Source of the DNA: Amycolatopsis australiensis
Lineage (GTDB): Bacteria > Actinomycetota > Actinomycetes > Mycobacteriales > Pseudonocardiaceae
Reading direction: 5' to 3'
Length of the DNA: 64,000 nucleotides
Assembly: GCF_900119165.1 (NCBI RefSeq)
Contig: NZ_FPJG01000006.1
Coordinates: 124,001-188,000 of the forward strand
Of this stretch, positions 1 to 8,885 are shown one piece after another. The translations under genes and the position numbers were made by a program. Numbering within the stretch: the first letter of the stretch is position 1; the number at the start of each line of letters is the position of its first letter. The notes below the pieces were generated by a model. It saw only the letters and a list, made by a program, of their open reading frames with translations, was not told where the DNA came from and searched no databases.

Positions 1-551
1 GTGTGGCGAGCGTCGTCGGACTGGGCGTCGTAGTAGCGGATGCCGCCGATCAGCGCGGACCGCTTGAGCGCCGGCACCATCCGCAGCGCACCCGCGCGGG
101 TGAGGTGCTTCTGCCCCGGGACGCTGCGAGCGCCGCCCATCGTGTCGTACATCAGCAGGCCCGCCGCGGTGTACGGCCGCTCCCACACGCGGTGCGTCAG
201 CGGGTAGAGGAAGCTGACCGGCTTCACCAGGTGCGGCGCGATCGTCGTCAGCATCAGCTCGCGCTCGCGCAGCGCCTCCCGGACCAGGCCGAACTCCAGC
301 TGCTCCAGGTAGCGCAGGCCGCCGTGGAACAGCTTGCTCGACCGGCTCGACGTGCCCGAGGCGAGGTCACGGGCTTCGACGAGGGCGACCCGCAGCCCGC
401 GCGTCGCCGCGTCCAGAGCCGTGCCCGCGCCGACCACGCCACCGCCGATGACGACGAGGTCGAAGGTCTCGTTGCCCAGCCGTTGCCAGGTCTCTTCCCG
501 CTTGGCCGGGCCCAGTCGAGCCGGGTTCGTCTCCGCTGCGTGCTGAGCCAC
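1..551 (-). CDS. glpD: Glycerol-3-phosphate dehydrogenase, N-terminal part (cut by window edge)
   Basis: FAD enzyme oxidising sn-glycerol-3-phosphate to dihydroxyacetone phosphate at the membrane. The 183 visible residues carry the dinucleotide-binding fold (DLVVIGGGVVGAGTALDAATRG, residues about 20-40), then the family signature SGTSSRSSKLFHGGLRYLEQ and FLYPLTHRVWERPYTAAGLLMYD. The start is the GTG at 549-551, 7 nt after AGGAGG; an ATG a few bases earlier is out of frame. It is divergent from glpF-glpK, so the whole glycerol pathway shares the 552-884 control region. The C-terminus lies outside the window. Confidence 0.93.
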   Translation of the reverse strand, partial: MAQHAAETNPARLGPAKREETWQRLGNETFDLVVIGGGVVGAGTALDAATRGLRVALVEARDLASGTSSRSSKLFHGGLRYLEQLEFGLVREALRERELMLTTIAPHLVKPVSFLYPLTHRVWERPYTAAGLLMYDTMGGARSVPGQKHLTRAGALRMVPALKRSALIGGIRYYDAQSDDARH

Positions 552-665
552 GTGACATCCTCCTCGTGCCGGCGAGGCTTCCAGCATCGCACGACCTGGT
601 GATCCTCCGCCCGTCCACGGGCGACACGTGTGGCGTAACCCTCCGCGATCTTGCTGTGCCGCTGG

Positions 666-755
666 TTGGCCAATCCGACGGCAGCCACGGCGAAAACCGG
701 CACGTCGCGAATCGGCTGCGGCCCGTACCCGCCTGCTTTCAGTCGGATTGGTCAA
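666..755. promoter_or_regulatory. Paired inverted operator candidate between glpD and glpF
   Basis: TTGGCCAATCCGAC at 666-679 and GTCGGATTGGTCAA at 742-755 are reverse complements of each other at 13 of 14 positions. They sit 76 bp apart in the divergent glpD/glpF control region. A pair of long conserved sites in opposite orientation is typical of a repressor that loops or binds cooperatively. Streptomyces glycerol genes are controlled by the IclR-type regulator GylR; no such gene is visible here, so the partner is unknown. Confidence 0.5.
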
Positions 756-884
756 AGTTTCGGCTGCCCGGTGCTTGGAATCCGCTTCTACGCCCCGGTA
801 ACGTCGCGCTGACGTGGGTCGGCAACGGTGCCGTGGCTCGCCGTGATCGACCCTGCGCAGAGTGTCCAGTGTGGAGGTGCAGCG

Positions 885-1637
885 GTGAGTGCTGGGGCAA
901 TAATCGTCTGGGAAATACTGGGAACGGCCGCGCTGATCCTGCTCGGCAACGGCGTGGTCGCCAACCACGTGCTCCGCAAGAACAACGGCCACCAAGCCGG
1001 CTTCCTGTTCATCAACTTCGGCTGGGCGTTCGCCGTGTTCACCGGCGCCAGCATCGCCGCGCCCACCGGCGCGCACCTCAACCCGGCGGTGACGCTGGGC
1101 CTGGCCATTTCCGGCAAGACCCACTGGTCCGACGTCCCGTTCTACTTCATCGGCGAGATGGTCGGCGCGATCCTCGGCGCCGTGCTCTGCTGGGCCGCCT
1201 ACAAGCTGCAGTTCGACGACCACCCGGAACCGGAGAGCACGCTCGGCATCTTCTCCACCGCGCCGCAGATCCCGAACGTCGCCTGGAACCTCGTCACCGA
1301 GATCATCGGCACCTTCGTGCTGGTCGTGTGGATCCTGCTCAGCCCGGTCGCGGCGGCCGCGTCGCCGGACGGCGTGCCGACCTTCGGCAACTCCGCGCTC
1401 GGCTACGCGGGCGTGTCCTTCGTCGTCCTCGTGATCGGCACGTCACTCGGCGGGCCGACGGGTTACGCCATCAACCCGGCCCGCGACCTCGGCCCGCGCA
1501 TCGCCTACGCGTTCCTGCTGCCGATCAAGAACAAGGGCAACGCCAACTGGGGCTACTCGTGGATCCCGGTCGTCGGCCCGCTCGTCGGCGGCGCCCTCGC
1601 CGCGCTGGTCTACCTCGGCGTCCACAACCTGTCCTGA
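885..1637 (+). CDS. glpF: Glycerol facilitator (aquaglyceroporin)
   Basis: Six-helix MIP-family channel admitting glycerol across the membrane. The two half-helix motifs are present: NPA at residues 66-68 (GAHLNPAVT) and NPARD at 197-201 ([13 protein letters not shown]). The Asp after the second NPA is the glycerol-facilitator rather than water-channel type. The GTG at 885 follows GGAGG by 8 nt; upstream in-frame starts lack a ribosome site and would add a non-homologous leader. The gene lies 31 bp before glpK and is surely co-transcribed with it. Confidence 0.93.
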   Translation: MSAGAIIVWEILGTAALILLGNGVVANHVLRKNNGHQAGFLFINFGWAFAVFTGASIAAPTGAHLNPAVTLGLAISGKTHWSDVPFYFIGEMVGAILGAVLCWAAYKLQFDDHPEPESTLGIFSTAPQIPNVAWNLVTEIIGTFVLVVWILLSPVAAAASPDGVPTFGNSALGYAGVSFVVLVIGTSLGGPTGYAINPARDLGPRIAYAFLLPIKNKGNANWGYSWIPVVGPLVGGALAALVYLGVHNLS

Positions 1638-1668
1638 TCGCCCCTCCTCCCGAATTCCTGGAGCACAC

Positions 1669-3183
1669 ATGACTTCGTACGTAGCCGCGATCGACCAGGG
1701 CACCACCTCGACCCGGTGCATGATCTTCAACCACGAGGGCCGCGTGGTCTCGGTCGACCAGCGCGAGCACGAGCAGATCTTCCCGAAGGCCGGCTGGGTC
1801 GAGCACAACGCCGAGGAGATCTGGGAGAACACGCGCCGCGTCGCCGCGGGCGCGCTGGCCAAGGCCGACCTGACCGCCCGCGACATCGCCGCCGTGGGCA
1901 TCACCAACCAGCGCGAGACCGCGCTCGTCTGGGACAAGACGACCGGCAAGCCGGTGTACAACGCGATCGTCTGGCAGGACACCCGCACCGACCGGATCGT
2001 GACGGAGCTCGGCAACCTCGGCGGCGGCCAGGAGCGTTACCGCGCCAAGGTCGGCCTGCCCCTCGCGACGTACTTTTCCGGGCCGAAGATCAAGTGGATC
2101 CTCGACAACGTCGAAGGCGCGCGCGAGAAGGCCGAAGCCGGTGACCTGATCTTCGGCAACATGGACACGTGGGTGCTGTGGAACATGACCGGCGGCGCCG
2201 ACGGCGGGGTGCACGTCACCGACCCGACGAACGCGTCCCGCACCATGCTGATGGACCTCGACACCCTGCAGTGGGACGCCGAAATCGCCGGCGAGATGGG
2301 CATCCCCCTTTCGATGCTGCCGGAGATCCGTTCGTCGTCGGAGGAGTACGGCAAGGTCCGCGAGAAGGGCGCGCTGGCGGGCGTCCCGATCGCGGGCATC
2401 CTGGGCGACCAGCAGGCCGCGACGTTCGGCCAGGCGTGCCTGTCGCCCGGCGAGGCCAAGAACACCTACGGCACCGGCAACTTCATGCTGCTGAACACCG
2501 GCCCCGAAAAGGTGATGTCGCAGAACGGGCTGCTGACCACGGTCTGTTACAAGATCGGCTCGAACGACACGGTCTACGCGCTGGAGGGTTCCATCGCGGT
2601 GACGGGTTCGCTGGTCCAGTGGCTGCGTGACAACCTGGGCATGATCACGACGGCGGCCGAGATCGAGGAGCACGCACGCAGCGTCGAGGACAACGGCGGC
2701 GCGTATTTCGTTCCGGCGTTCTCGGGCCTGTTCGCTCCTTACTGGCGATCCGACGCGCGCGGCGCGATCGTCGGCCTCACCCGGTTCGTCAACAAGGGCC
2801 ACCTGGCCCGCGCGGTCCTGGAGGCGACGGCGTTCCAGTCCCGCGAGGTGATCGACGCGATGAACGCCGACTCCGGTGTCCCGCTGAAGTCGCTCAAAGT
2901 GGACGGCGGCATGGTCGTCAACGAGCTGCTGATGCAGTTCCAGGCGGACATCCTGGGCGTGCCGGTGATCCGCCCGGTGGTCAACGAGACAACCGCGCTG
3001 GGAGCCGCGTACGCGGCCGGGCTGGCGGTGGGCTTCTGGGAGTCGGAGGACGACATCCGCAACAACTGGGCCCAGGACAAGCAGTGGGACCCGGCAATGG
3101 ACGAGTCCCGCCGCGAGCGCGAGTACCGCAACTGGAAGAAGGCGGTGACAAAGACGTTCGACTGGGTCGAGGACGAAGACTGA
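1669..3183 (+). CDS. glpK: Glycerol kinase
   Basis: Phosphorylates glycerol to sn-glycerol-3-phosphate, which GlpD then oxidises. The 504 residues match the usual FGGY kinase length. Visible motifs are [12 protein letters not shown] near residue 10 (phosphate-binding loop), [39 protein letters not shown] (FGGY signature 1) and the C-terminal [20 protein letters not shown] with [14 protein letters not shown]. It starts with ATG and directly follows glpF. Confidence 0.96.
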   Translation: MTSYVAAIDQGTTSTRCMIFNHEGRVVSVDQREHEQIFPKAGWVEHNAEEIWENTRRVAAGALAKADLTARDIAAVGITNQRETALVWDKTTGKPVYNAIVWQDTRTDRIVTELGNLGGGQERYRAKVGLPLATYFSGPKIKWILDNVEGAREKAEAGDLIFGNMDTWVLWNMTGGADGGVHVTDPTNASRTMLMDLDTLQWDAEIAGEMGIPLSMLPEIRSSSEEYGKVREKGALAGVPIAGILGDQQAATFGQACLSPGEAKNTYGTGNFMLLNTGPEKVMSQNGLLTTVCYKIGSNDTVYALEGSIAVTGSLVQWLRDNLGMITTAAEIEEHARSVEDNGGAYFVPAFSGLFAPYWRSDARGAIVGLTRFVNKGHLARAVLEATAFQSREVIDAMNADSGVPLKSLKVDGGMVVNELLMQFQADILGVPVIRPVVNETTALGAAYAAGLAVGFWESEDDIRNNWAQDKQWDPAMDESRREREYRNWKKAVTKTFDWVEDED

Positions 3184-3506
3184 CCGAGCCGAGCCGCGAG
3201 GGCCGGGGGTGCCGATGGGCGCCTCCGGCCCGCTCGCTGCTCGGGCTCCTCGCTTGTCGTGGCTGACCGGCCGCGGCCGGGCTCGCGACTGAGGCTCCGG
3301 CGCCACCGCGGCCGACCCCGACGGCAGCACCGAGCCGCGCACCACCAGGCAGAACGGGACGATCGCCCCGGGCTCGCCAGCTCCGGCCTGCACCCTCTCC
3401 GGCCCGCTCCCCTCCGGGCCCCCGGCCCGCTCCCCCTCTCCGGCCCGCTCCCCTACGGGCCCCCGGCCCGCTCCAGCCCCGGCCCGGCCCCGGCCCGCGA
3501 ACCGGC
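3184..3506. other. Non-coding stretch with GC-rich imperfect repeats and a possible LacI remnant
   Basis: No complete gene. From about 3390 to 3500 the sequence is built from imperfect repeats of CTCCGGCCCGCTCCC and CCCCGGCCCGCT. On the minus strand, 3295-3400 reads IVPFCLVVRGSVLPSGS, which resembles the last residues of LacI-family regulators (typically ending LVVRxS), but no body of such a gene remains upstream. The remnant reading is inference. Confidence 0.35.
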
Positions 3507-4310
3507 TCAGTCCTCCCAGCCCTCAGGCTTCCCGGACTGCTCATTGGGCGCGATGACCAAGAACGTCACCCCCTGGTCATCGGCCAGCCGAACCTGCCGC
3601 CCATAAGGCGAGTCGGACGGCTCATCGAGCACCCGGCCACCCAGCTCGGCAGCCTTCGCCGCGGCCGCCTCGGCGTCCGCCGCCCAGAAATACGTCGACC
3701 AGTGGGACGGCACCTCCGCCGGCACCGACTCCGGCAGGCCGCCGAGGCCGCCGACCGGGCGGCCGTCCACCAGCAGGACCGCGTACGTGAACTCGTCGTT
3801 CGACAGGTCCTGGAAGCCGTAGCCGAAGACCTGCTCGTAGAACGCCTTCGCCGCCGGGTAGTCGCGGCTCATGCATTCGTTCCACGCCGGCGCTCCGGGT
3901 GTCGCCGTGACCTGGGTGCCCAGGTGGTTGCCGGGCTCCCAGAGGCCGAACACGCCGCCCGCCGGGTCGGCCGCCACCGCCATCCGGCCTTCCTGCATCA
4001 CTTCCATCACCGGCATGACGATCTGGCCGCCGGCCTCGGTGATCGCCGCGGCTGTCTTGTCCACGTCGGACACCGACAGGTACGTCGTCCACACCGGTGG
4101 CACGTCCTGTCCCGGCGGTGTCTGGCCGATCCCGGCGACCGGGCGGCCCCGCAGCTGGGCCATGCCGTAGAAGCCGGTCTCCTCACCGCCCGTCTGCACG
4201 TCCCAGCCGAAGAGGCCGCTGTAGAACGCCACCGCTTTCGCCTGATCGGGCACCATCAGGTCCACCCAGCTGGGTGTGCCGTCGGGCCACCGCTCGTCCC
4301 GGAACACCAT
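3507..4310 (-). CDS. VOC-superfamily protein with two glyoxalase-like domains
   Basis: 267 residues forming two tandem vicinal-oxygen-chelate domains. The first begins MVFRDERWPDGTPSWVDLMVPD with KAVAFYSGLFGW; the second has WNECMSRDYPAAKAFYEQVFGY and ends in a YGRQVRLADDQG strand. This two-domain type is common in actinomycetes and mostly uncharacterised; the substrate cannot be told. The ATG at 4308-4310 follows GGGAG by 6 nt. It stands alone, with a long GC-rich gap downstream. Confidence 0.85.
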   Translation of the reverse strand: MVFRDERWPDGTPSWVDLMVPDQAKAVAFYSGLFGWDVQTGGEETGFYGMAQLRGRPVAGIGQTPPGQDVPPVWTTYLSVSDVDKTAAAITEAGGQIVMPVMEVMQEGRMAVAADPAGGVFGLWEPGNHLGTQVTATPGAPAWNECMSRDYPAAKAFYEQVFGYGFQDLSNDEFTYAVLLVDGRPVGGLGGLPESVPAEVPSHWSTYFWAADAEAAAAKAAELGGRVLDEPSDSPYGRQVRLADDQGVTFLVIAPNEQSGKPEGWED

Positions 4311-4390
4311 GTCGACTCCCAACCCTCGTCCACGCCGCCTGGGGTGACGGCCGACACAGTCTTGCACCCACCACCGACAGAAACCGAAAA

Positions 4391-5032
4391 TCAGCCCTCG
4401 ACCAGGCGGGCGTAGACGACGATGTTGTCGACGTAGTTGTGCGCGCTCCGGTCGAAGACACCGCCGCAGGTGATCAGCCGCAGCTCGGGGCCCGCCGTGT
4501 CGTCGTAAACGCCTTCGCGTTCGAAGTCCTTTTTCGGCACCTGGTGAACCTTCGTCACCTCGAACACCGCGGTGGTGCCATCCTTTCGGGTGATCGAGAC
4601 GCGGTCGCCGGGCGCCAGTTCCTTGAGCCGGAAGAAGATGCCCTTCTGGTGGTTGCCGTCGACGTGCCCGAGGACGACGGCCGGGCCGACCTCGCCCGGC
4701 GTCGGCGCGTAGCTGTACCAGCCGGCCTGCAGCGGCGTGGTCACCGGCGGTACTTCGATCGTGTTGTCCGCGTTGACGCCGAGCGGGATCAGCGACGAGT
4801 GCGCGCCGATCTTCGGGATGTCGATCGAGACGGGATCGGACTTCGGCAAGGCCGCGACGACGTGCTGGGCCTGCGGTTCCTGCGCGGACGCGACCGGCCG
4901 GGCGGGCGGCGGCTGCGCGGTGCCCGGGTCATCGTCTCCGCCGAGCGTCAGGACCAGCACTGCCAATGCGGCCAGCAGCGCGACGACGAGGGCGATCAGC
5001 ACGCCGCGTCTGCTCGTGATTCTCGTGGTCAT
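4391..5032 (-). CDS. Class F sortase
   Basis: Membrane-anchored transpeptidase that joins sorted proteins to the cell wall. After a short basic start (MTTRITSRRG) one membrane segment spans about residues 10-30, then a Pro-rich linker and the sortase barrel. The catalytic residues are visible: His in LGHVDGN (about 120), Cys in LITCGG (about 188) and Arg in the following FDRSAHN loop. The ATG at 5030-5032 follows GGGGGAG. The next gene upstream encodes a protein with a matching C-terminal sorting signal, so enzyme and substrate are paired. Confidence 0.88.
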   Translation of the reverse strand: MTTRITSRRGVLIALVVALLAALAVLVLTLGGDDDPGTAQPPPARPVASAQEPQAQHVVAALPKSDPVSIDIPKIGAHSSLIPLGVNADNTIEVPPVTTPLQAGWYSYAPTPGEVGPAVVLGHVDGNHQKGIFFRLKELAPGDRVSITRKDGTTAVFEVTKVHQVPKKDFEREGVYDDTAGPELRLITCGGVFDRSAHNYVDNIVVYARLVEG

Positions 5033-5101
5033 GCTCTCCCCCTCGTCGTAACGCGACACTTTCGGGTGAACCCGCCGACCGAAGCTACCCCGGCTCCCCG
5101 G

Positions 5102-5659
5102 TCAGCGGCGCCGTGCCCGCCGGGCGAGCACGAGACCGGCGCCGCCGGCCGCGAGCACACCCATCCCGGCGGCAGCAGCCAGCGGGGTGCCGGAGCCGTC
5201 GGCCGGGCCGTCGGTACCACCGGTCTGCGGTGCACCGGCGGGCACCTTCGCGACCTGCTTGGTGGCCTCTTTCGCGACCTGCCTGGGAACGACGTGGACG
5301 ACCACGTCCGGCTCCGCCGCGTCGCAGAGCATCCCGACGCGGTAGTCGCCCGGCTTGGCGGTCAGCGAGACCTCGAAGGTCGCCTTGACCAGGTTGCCTT
5401 CGCCGATCGAGGTGACCTGCTTGCTCACCTCCTTGATCTCCGGCACGGTGGCGAGCAGGACGTCAGTGTTGCGGTGGTTGCGGAAACACCGCCCGCTGAC
5501 CACGAATCTGTCACCGGGGTGGACCGTCTTCGGGTTGGCCGTGAGGTACGGGAACGGCGGCTTGTGCATCGGGCCGGTCGGCGTTTCCGCGGCGAAAGCC
5601 GCCGGAGTGCCCAGCAGCAGCCCAGCCGAGACACCGGCGACAACAAACGTCCTACGCAT
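5102..5659 (-). CDS. Secreted cell-wall protein, predicted sortase substrate
   Basis: 185 residues: signal peptide (RRTFVVAGVSAGLLLGTPAAFA), an Ig-like extracellular region with two Cys (GRCFRN, VGMLCD) that could pair, a spacer, then KVPAGAPQTGG, a hydrophobic helix (about 160-178) and the tail ARRARRR. The PQTGG/helix/Arg tail layout is a sorting signal of LPXTG type. It lies 69 bp upstream of the class F sortase in the same direction. Function of the ectodomain is unknown. Confidence 0.8.
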   Translation of the reverse strand: MRRTFVVAGVSAGLLLGTPAAFAAETPTGPMHKPPFPYLTANPKTVHPGDRFVVSGRCFRNHRNTDVLLATVPEIKEVSKQVTSIGEGNLVKATFEVSLTAKPGDYRVGMLCDAAEPDVVVHVVPRQVAKEATKQVAKVPAGAPQTGGTDGPADGSGTPLAAAAGMGVLAAGGAGLVLARRARRR

Positions 5660-5827
5660 TGTTTCTCCCCTTTTTTGGACAGCGCGAATACCGCGGAGAA
5701 TTTCCTCGATTTCAGCTCACGGACACCGTTCACGGCCCCCTGCCTCGGCTTTCCCGCTCGCCTATGCCTTGGAAGACGCCCAGCACGCGCCGGGGTTGCG
5801 CGCGTTCACAACGAATCGGCCGACATG

Positions 5828-5862
5828 AAAAAACCACCCGGGAGCGCGGCTCCGAGGTGGTT
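5828..5862 (-). terminator. Rho-independent terminator of the 5879-6334 gene
   Basis: On the minus strand AACCACCTCGGAGC pairs with GCTCCCGGGTGGTT and is followed by a run of six T. This is the clearest intrinsic terminator in the window and lies 17 bp after the stop codon at 5879. Confidence 0.85.
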
Positions 5863-5878
5863 CCTTCTGCTCAGCGGA

Positions 5879-6334
5879 TCAACCGGCCATGCTGCCGTCG
5901 CCCGCTTTCGCGGCGCCGGACGGCACCTTCGAAACCTGCGGTGCCGGCACCGTGAACTGCGTCGTGTAGTTCTGCTCGCTGCAGGACACCGTCAGCTCGT
6001 ACGTCCCGGCCGGGGTGCCCGGCTTGAGCGCGACGTCGGCGCTGACGTTCGCGTCGACGCCCATGAACGGGCCCGGCGTGTAGTTGGAAAACGTCAGCAC
6101 TGGCGACGTGAAGGTCGGCTTGTCCCCCGCGCACTTGGCCAGCGCCACGTTCGGCGCGTCGCGGACGTACTTGTTCACGAGCGTCTGGTTGACCGCCGTG
6201 TTGGCGTTGAGCTGGACGAAGCCCGGCGGCGGCGTGGCAGGCGCCGGACTGGTGCTCTGCTGCGCCGTCGCGGGCGCCGCCAGCGCCGTTGCCCCGAACA
6301 CCGCTGCCGCAACGAAAACCACCGTCTTGCGCAC
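5879..6334 (-). CDS. Small secreted protein with a broken sorting motif
   Basis: About 151 residues: signal peptide (VRKTVVFVAAAVFGATALAAPATA), a Pro/Ser linker and an extracellular region with two Cys (LAKCAGD, TVSCSEQ), recalling the neighbouring sortase substrate. The C-terminus is KVPSGAAKAGDGSMAG and stop: the same KVPxGA spacer and GxG as the neighbour, but without the Thr of xPxTG and without the membrane helix. It therefore looks like a paralogue that has lost wall anchoring. The GTG at 6334 follows GAAGGG by 7 nt; a TTG at 6373 is possible but less likely. Confidence 0.7.
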   Translation of the reverse strand: MRKTVVFVAAAVFGATALAAPATAQQSTSPAPATPPPGFVQLNANTAVNQTLVNKYVRDAPNVALAKCAGDKPTFTSPVLTFSNYTPGPFMGVDANVSADVALKPGTPAGTYELTVSCSEQNYTTQFTVPAPQVSKVPSGAAKAGDGSMAG

Positions 6335-6392
6335 CTTCGCACCCTTCGCGTCCTTCAGCCTTACAACCGACAAGACGCGAAGGGCGTGAAGG
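6334..6392. terminator. Long hairpin between lpdA and the secreted-protein gene
   Basis: Arms 6334-6352 and 6374-6392 pair at 17 of 19 positions around a 21-nt loop. It begins 15 bp after the lpdA stop, so it may end the lpdA transcript. One arm covers the ribosome site and touches the GTG of the secreted protein, so in a read-through transcript it would mask that start. Confidence 0.55.
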
Positions 6393-6406
6393 GGTTGCGT
6401 GCTTCG

Positions 6407-7807
6407 TCAGTCGAGATCGTCGTGGCGCATGAGCTGGCGTCCGGCCTCGGTGATCGAGCCCGAGAGCGACGGGTACACCGAAAATGTCAGTGCCAGGTGG
6501 TCCACTGTGAGCTGGTTCTGGACGGCGAGCGCGATGGGAAGGATGAGCTCGCTCGCCTGCGGCGCCACGACGACACCACCGACGACCACGCCGGTGGCGG
6601 GGCGGCAGAACAGCTTCACGAAGCCTCGGCGGAGGCCCTCCATCTTCGCGCGCGCGTTGGTGGCCAAGGGCAGCATGATGGTGCGCGCGGGCACCTCGCC
6701 GGAGTCGATCGCCTGCTGGCTGATGCCGACGGTGGCGATCTCCGGGTGGGTGAACACGTTGGCGGCGACGGTCTTGAGCTTGATCGGCGCGACGCCCTCG
6801 CCCAGCGCGTGCCACATCGCGATGCGGCCCTGCATGCTCGCCACCGAGGCCAGCATCAGCACGCCGGTGCAGTCGCCGGCGGCGTAGATCCCGGGAACGG
6901 AGGTGCGCGAAACGCGGTCGACGGTGATGAATCCGCCGGGGCCGGGCGAGATGCCGACCTTGTCGAGGCCGATGTCCTTGGTGTTCGGGACCGACCCGAC
7001 GGTCATCAGCGCGTGGCTGGCTTCGATCACGCGGCCGTCGGCGAGGAAGATCTCGACGCCCTTTTCGGTGCGCTCGACGCGGTCGGCGCGCGCCTGCTTC
7101 GCGACGGTCGTGCCGCGCTGGGAGAAGACCTCTTCGAGCACCGCGGCGGCGTCGGCGTCTTCGTGCGGGAGGACGCGGTCGCGGCTGGAGACGACGGTGA
7201 CCTTGACGCCCATCTCGGTGTAGGCGGACGCGAACTCGGCGCCGGTGACACCGGAGCCGATCACGGCGAGGTGCTCCGGCAGCTCCTCGAGCTCGTAGAG
7301 CTGACGCCAGTCGAGGATGCGCTCGCCGTCCGGCACGGCACCGGGCAGCACGCGCGGGGTCGCGCCGGTCGCGATCAGGACGACGTCGGCGGGCAGCGTC
7401 TCGGTGCCTTCGGACGTCGTGACGGCGACCTTGTGCGTCGCGAGGCCGGGCTCGTCGTCGCTGAAGCGGGCTTCGCCGATGATGACGCGGACGCCTTCGC
7501 GCTGGACGCGGGCGCGGATGTCGGCGGACTGGGCGAGCGCGAGACCCTTCACGCGGCCGTGGACGGTCGGGAGGTCGATGCTGGTGTCGGCCAGGTCGGT
7601 GTTGATGCCGAGCTCGCCGAGGTCGTGCATCTTGGCCAGCGCGCCCGAACTCGCGATGAACGTCTTCGAGGGGACGCAGTCGTAGAGGACACAGGCACCG
7701 CCCAGGCCGTCGCGCTCGACGATCGTGACGTCGGCGCCGTGCTGGGCCGCGACGAGCGCGGCTTCGTAGCCGGCCGGGCCCCCGCCCATGATCACGATCC
7801 TGGTCAC
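6407..7807 (-). CDS. lpdA: LpdA-type NAD(P)H:quinone oxidoreductase flavoprotein
   Basis: 466-residue member of the pyridine nucleotide-disulfide reductase family. It has the FAD site GGGPAGYEAALVAAQHGADVTIVERDG, then GGACVLYDCVPSKTFIAS: one Cys of the redox pair is replaced (V-L-Y-D-C), as in M. tuberculosis LpdA (Rv3303c), which reduces quinones rather than lipoamide. NAD site GSGVTGAEFASAYTEMG, second FAD motif GIYAAGDCTG. The C-terminal His-Glu pair of true lipoamide dehydrogenases is absent (HLALTFSVYPSLSGSITEAGR). In mycobacteria the gene neighbours glpD2, as here within 6 kb. Confidence 0.88.
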   Translation of the reverse strand: MTRIVIMGGGPAGYEAALVAAQHGADVTIVERDGLGGACVLYDCVPSKTFIASSGALAKMHDLGELGINTDLADTSIDLPTVHGRVKGLALAQSADIRARVQREGVRVIIGEARFSDDEPGLATHKVAVTTSEGTETLPADVVLIATGATPRVLPGAVPDGERILDWRQLYELEELPEHLAVIGSGVTGAEFASAYTEMGVKVTVVSSRDRVLPHEDADAAAVLEEVFSQRGTTVAKQARADRVERTEKGVEIFLADGRVIEASHALMTVGSVPNTKDIGLDKVGISPGPGGFITVDRVSRTSVPGIYAAGDCTGVLMLASVASMQGRIAMWHALGEGVAPIKLKTVAANVFTHPEIATVGISQQAIDSGEVPARTIMLPLATNARAKMEGLRRGFVKLFCRPATGVVVGGVVVAPQASELILPIALAVQNQLTVDHLALTFSVYPSLSGSITEAGRQLMRHDDLD

Positions 7808-7933
7808 CTGGCTCCTCCTTCGACAATCCGTGCGGTGCTCTCACCGTACGCGGCGAAGGTGACCGGACACTGAAGTGGGCGAACACGGCGAGTGCGTCCA
7901 CTCGGGTGCGGGAGGTGTCGCTACGCTGTCGGC

Positions 7934-8386
7934 GTGCCGTTGTATGCCGCGTACGGATCGAACATGGAGCCCGCCCAGATGCTGGAGCGCGCGCCGCACT
8001 CGCCGATGGCCGGCACCGGCTGGCTGGAGGGCTGGCGCCTGACCTTCGGCGGCGAGGACCTCGGCTGGGAAGGTGCCCTGGCGACGATCGTCGAGGACCC
8101 GGGTTCGCGGGTCTTCGTCGTCCTCTACGACGTGACGCCGCTGGACGAGGCGGGCCTGGACCGGTGGGAGGGCGGTGAACTGGGGATCCACACGAAGATC
8201 CGCCTGCGCGTCCAGACCATGGACGGCTCGGCGCTCGCGTGGCTCTACGTCTTGGACGCCTACGAGGGCGGGTTGCCTTCGGCCCGGTACCTCGGGGTCC
8301 TGGCGGACGCCGCCGAGGCGGCCGGCGCTCCGGCCGACTACGTCGAGGACCTCCGGACGCGTCCCTGCACCGGCATCACGGGCTGA
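7934..8386 (+). CDS. Gamma-glutamylcyclotransferase-like protein
   Basis: 150 residues with the family start VPLYAAYGSNM (substrate loop YGSN) and the barrel strands ATIVEDPGSRVFVVLYDV and ALAWLYVLDAY. The family includes gamma-glutamyl cyclotransferases, but many bacterial members are unassigned. The GTG at 7934 puts the YGSN motif at the usual place near the N-terminus. It is divergent from lpdA, as is the related Rv3304 in M. tuberculosis. Confidence 0.8.
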   Translation: MPLYAAYGSNMEPAQMLERAPHSPMAGTGWLEGWRLTFGGEDLGWEGALATIVEDPGSRVFVVLYDVTPLDEAGLDRWEGGELGIHTKIRLRVQTMDGSALAWLYVLDAYEGGLPSARYLGVLADAAEAAGAPADYVEDLRTRPCTGITG

Positions 8387-8798
8387 TCGGCTCCGCACGC
8401 AACCGAGGGCGAGATGCGGCAACGCCCTGTGGATACCTCGGCGGCTCGGGCGGTCGGTGACGCGGTCCCGCACATGGTCCCGAAGCCTTCGGAGAGGATC
8501 CGGCGGCAGACCGCGGATGCCCGTTTCGACGGCCGCCAAGGCGGTTCGCTCGCCACCCAGGCACAGCAATCACTCAGCGATCGCAGGCCATCGGTTTCGA
8601 GTACGACGTGCTGCTCGTCCGGCGGTCGAAACCCCATGCGGCACAAGGGAAGCGCACAGCCGCTGCCGCCCGGTCGGTAGAGCGGGTGAGTCGGCGCCTG
8701 GCCCACCGCGCGCTGCCATGAGCGGACGCCAAGGCTTGGCGGACGGCACGCTCCCGAAGTACTTCGACGGCCCCGCGCATTGATCACCCGACCGTGAA
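8387..8798. other. Long intergenic region, no gene recognised
   Basis: About 410 bp between the cyclotransferase-like gene and the terminator of the convergent amidohydrolase gene. Reading frames are open on both strands, but none has a ribosome site or a familiar motif, and third-position GC bias is weaker than in the neighbours. It may be a decayed gene. Confidence 0.4.
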
Positions 8799-8831
8799 CG
8801 AGGCCCTTCCGGCACCGCCGGAAGGGCCTCG
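8799..8831. terminator. Bidirectional terminator hairpin
   Basis: Perfect 15-bp stem (8799-8813 with 8817-8831) and a 3-nt loop, between convergent genes and 54 bp from the amidohydrolase stop. Confidence 0.75.
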
Positions 8832-8885
8832 TCAGCAGCCTGTGGACAACCTGGCCGACCTGTGGACAACTCGGCCTGAGCGGGG

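Noticed and set aside
1525..3393. A 622-residue open frame on the minus strand opposite glpK
   Set aside because: Antisense shadow of glpK; the plus-strand protein is clearly glycerol kinase.
4097..7873. A 1258-residue open frame on the plus strand
   Set aside because: It runs opposite to the VOC, sortase, secreted-protein and lpdA genes, is rich in Arg, Gly and His as expected for an antisense frame in GC-rich DNA, and shows no domain.
8387..8798. Open frames in the long gap as a small regulatory protein
   Set aside because: None has a ribosome site or recognisable motif, and frames on both strands are about equally open.
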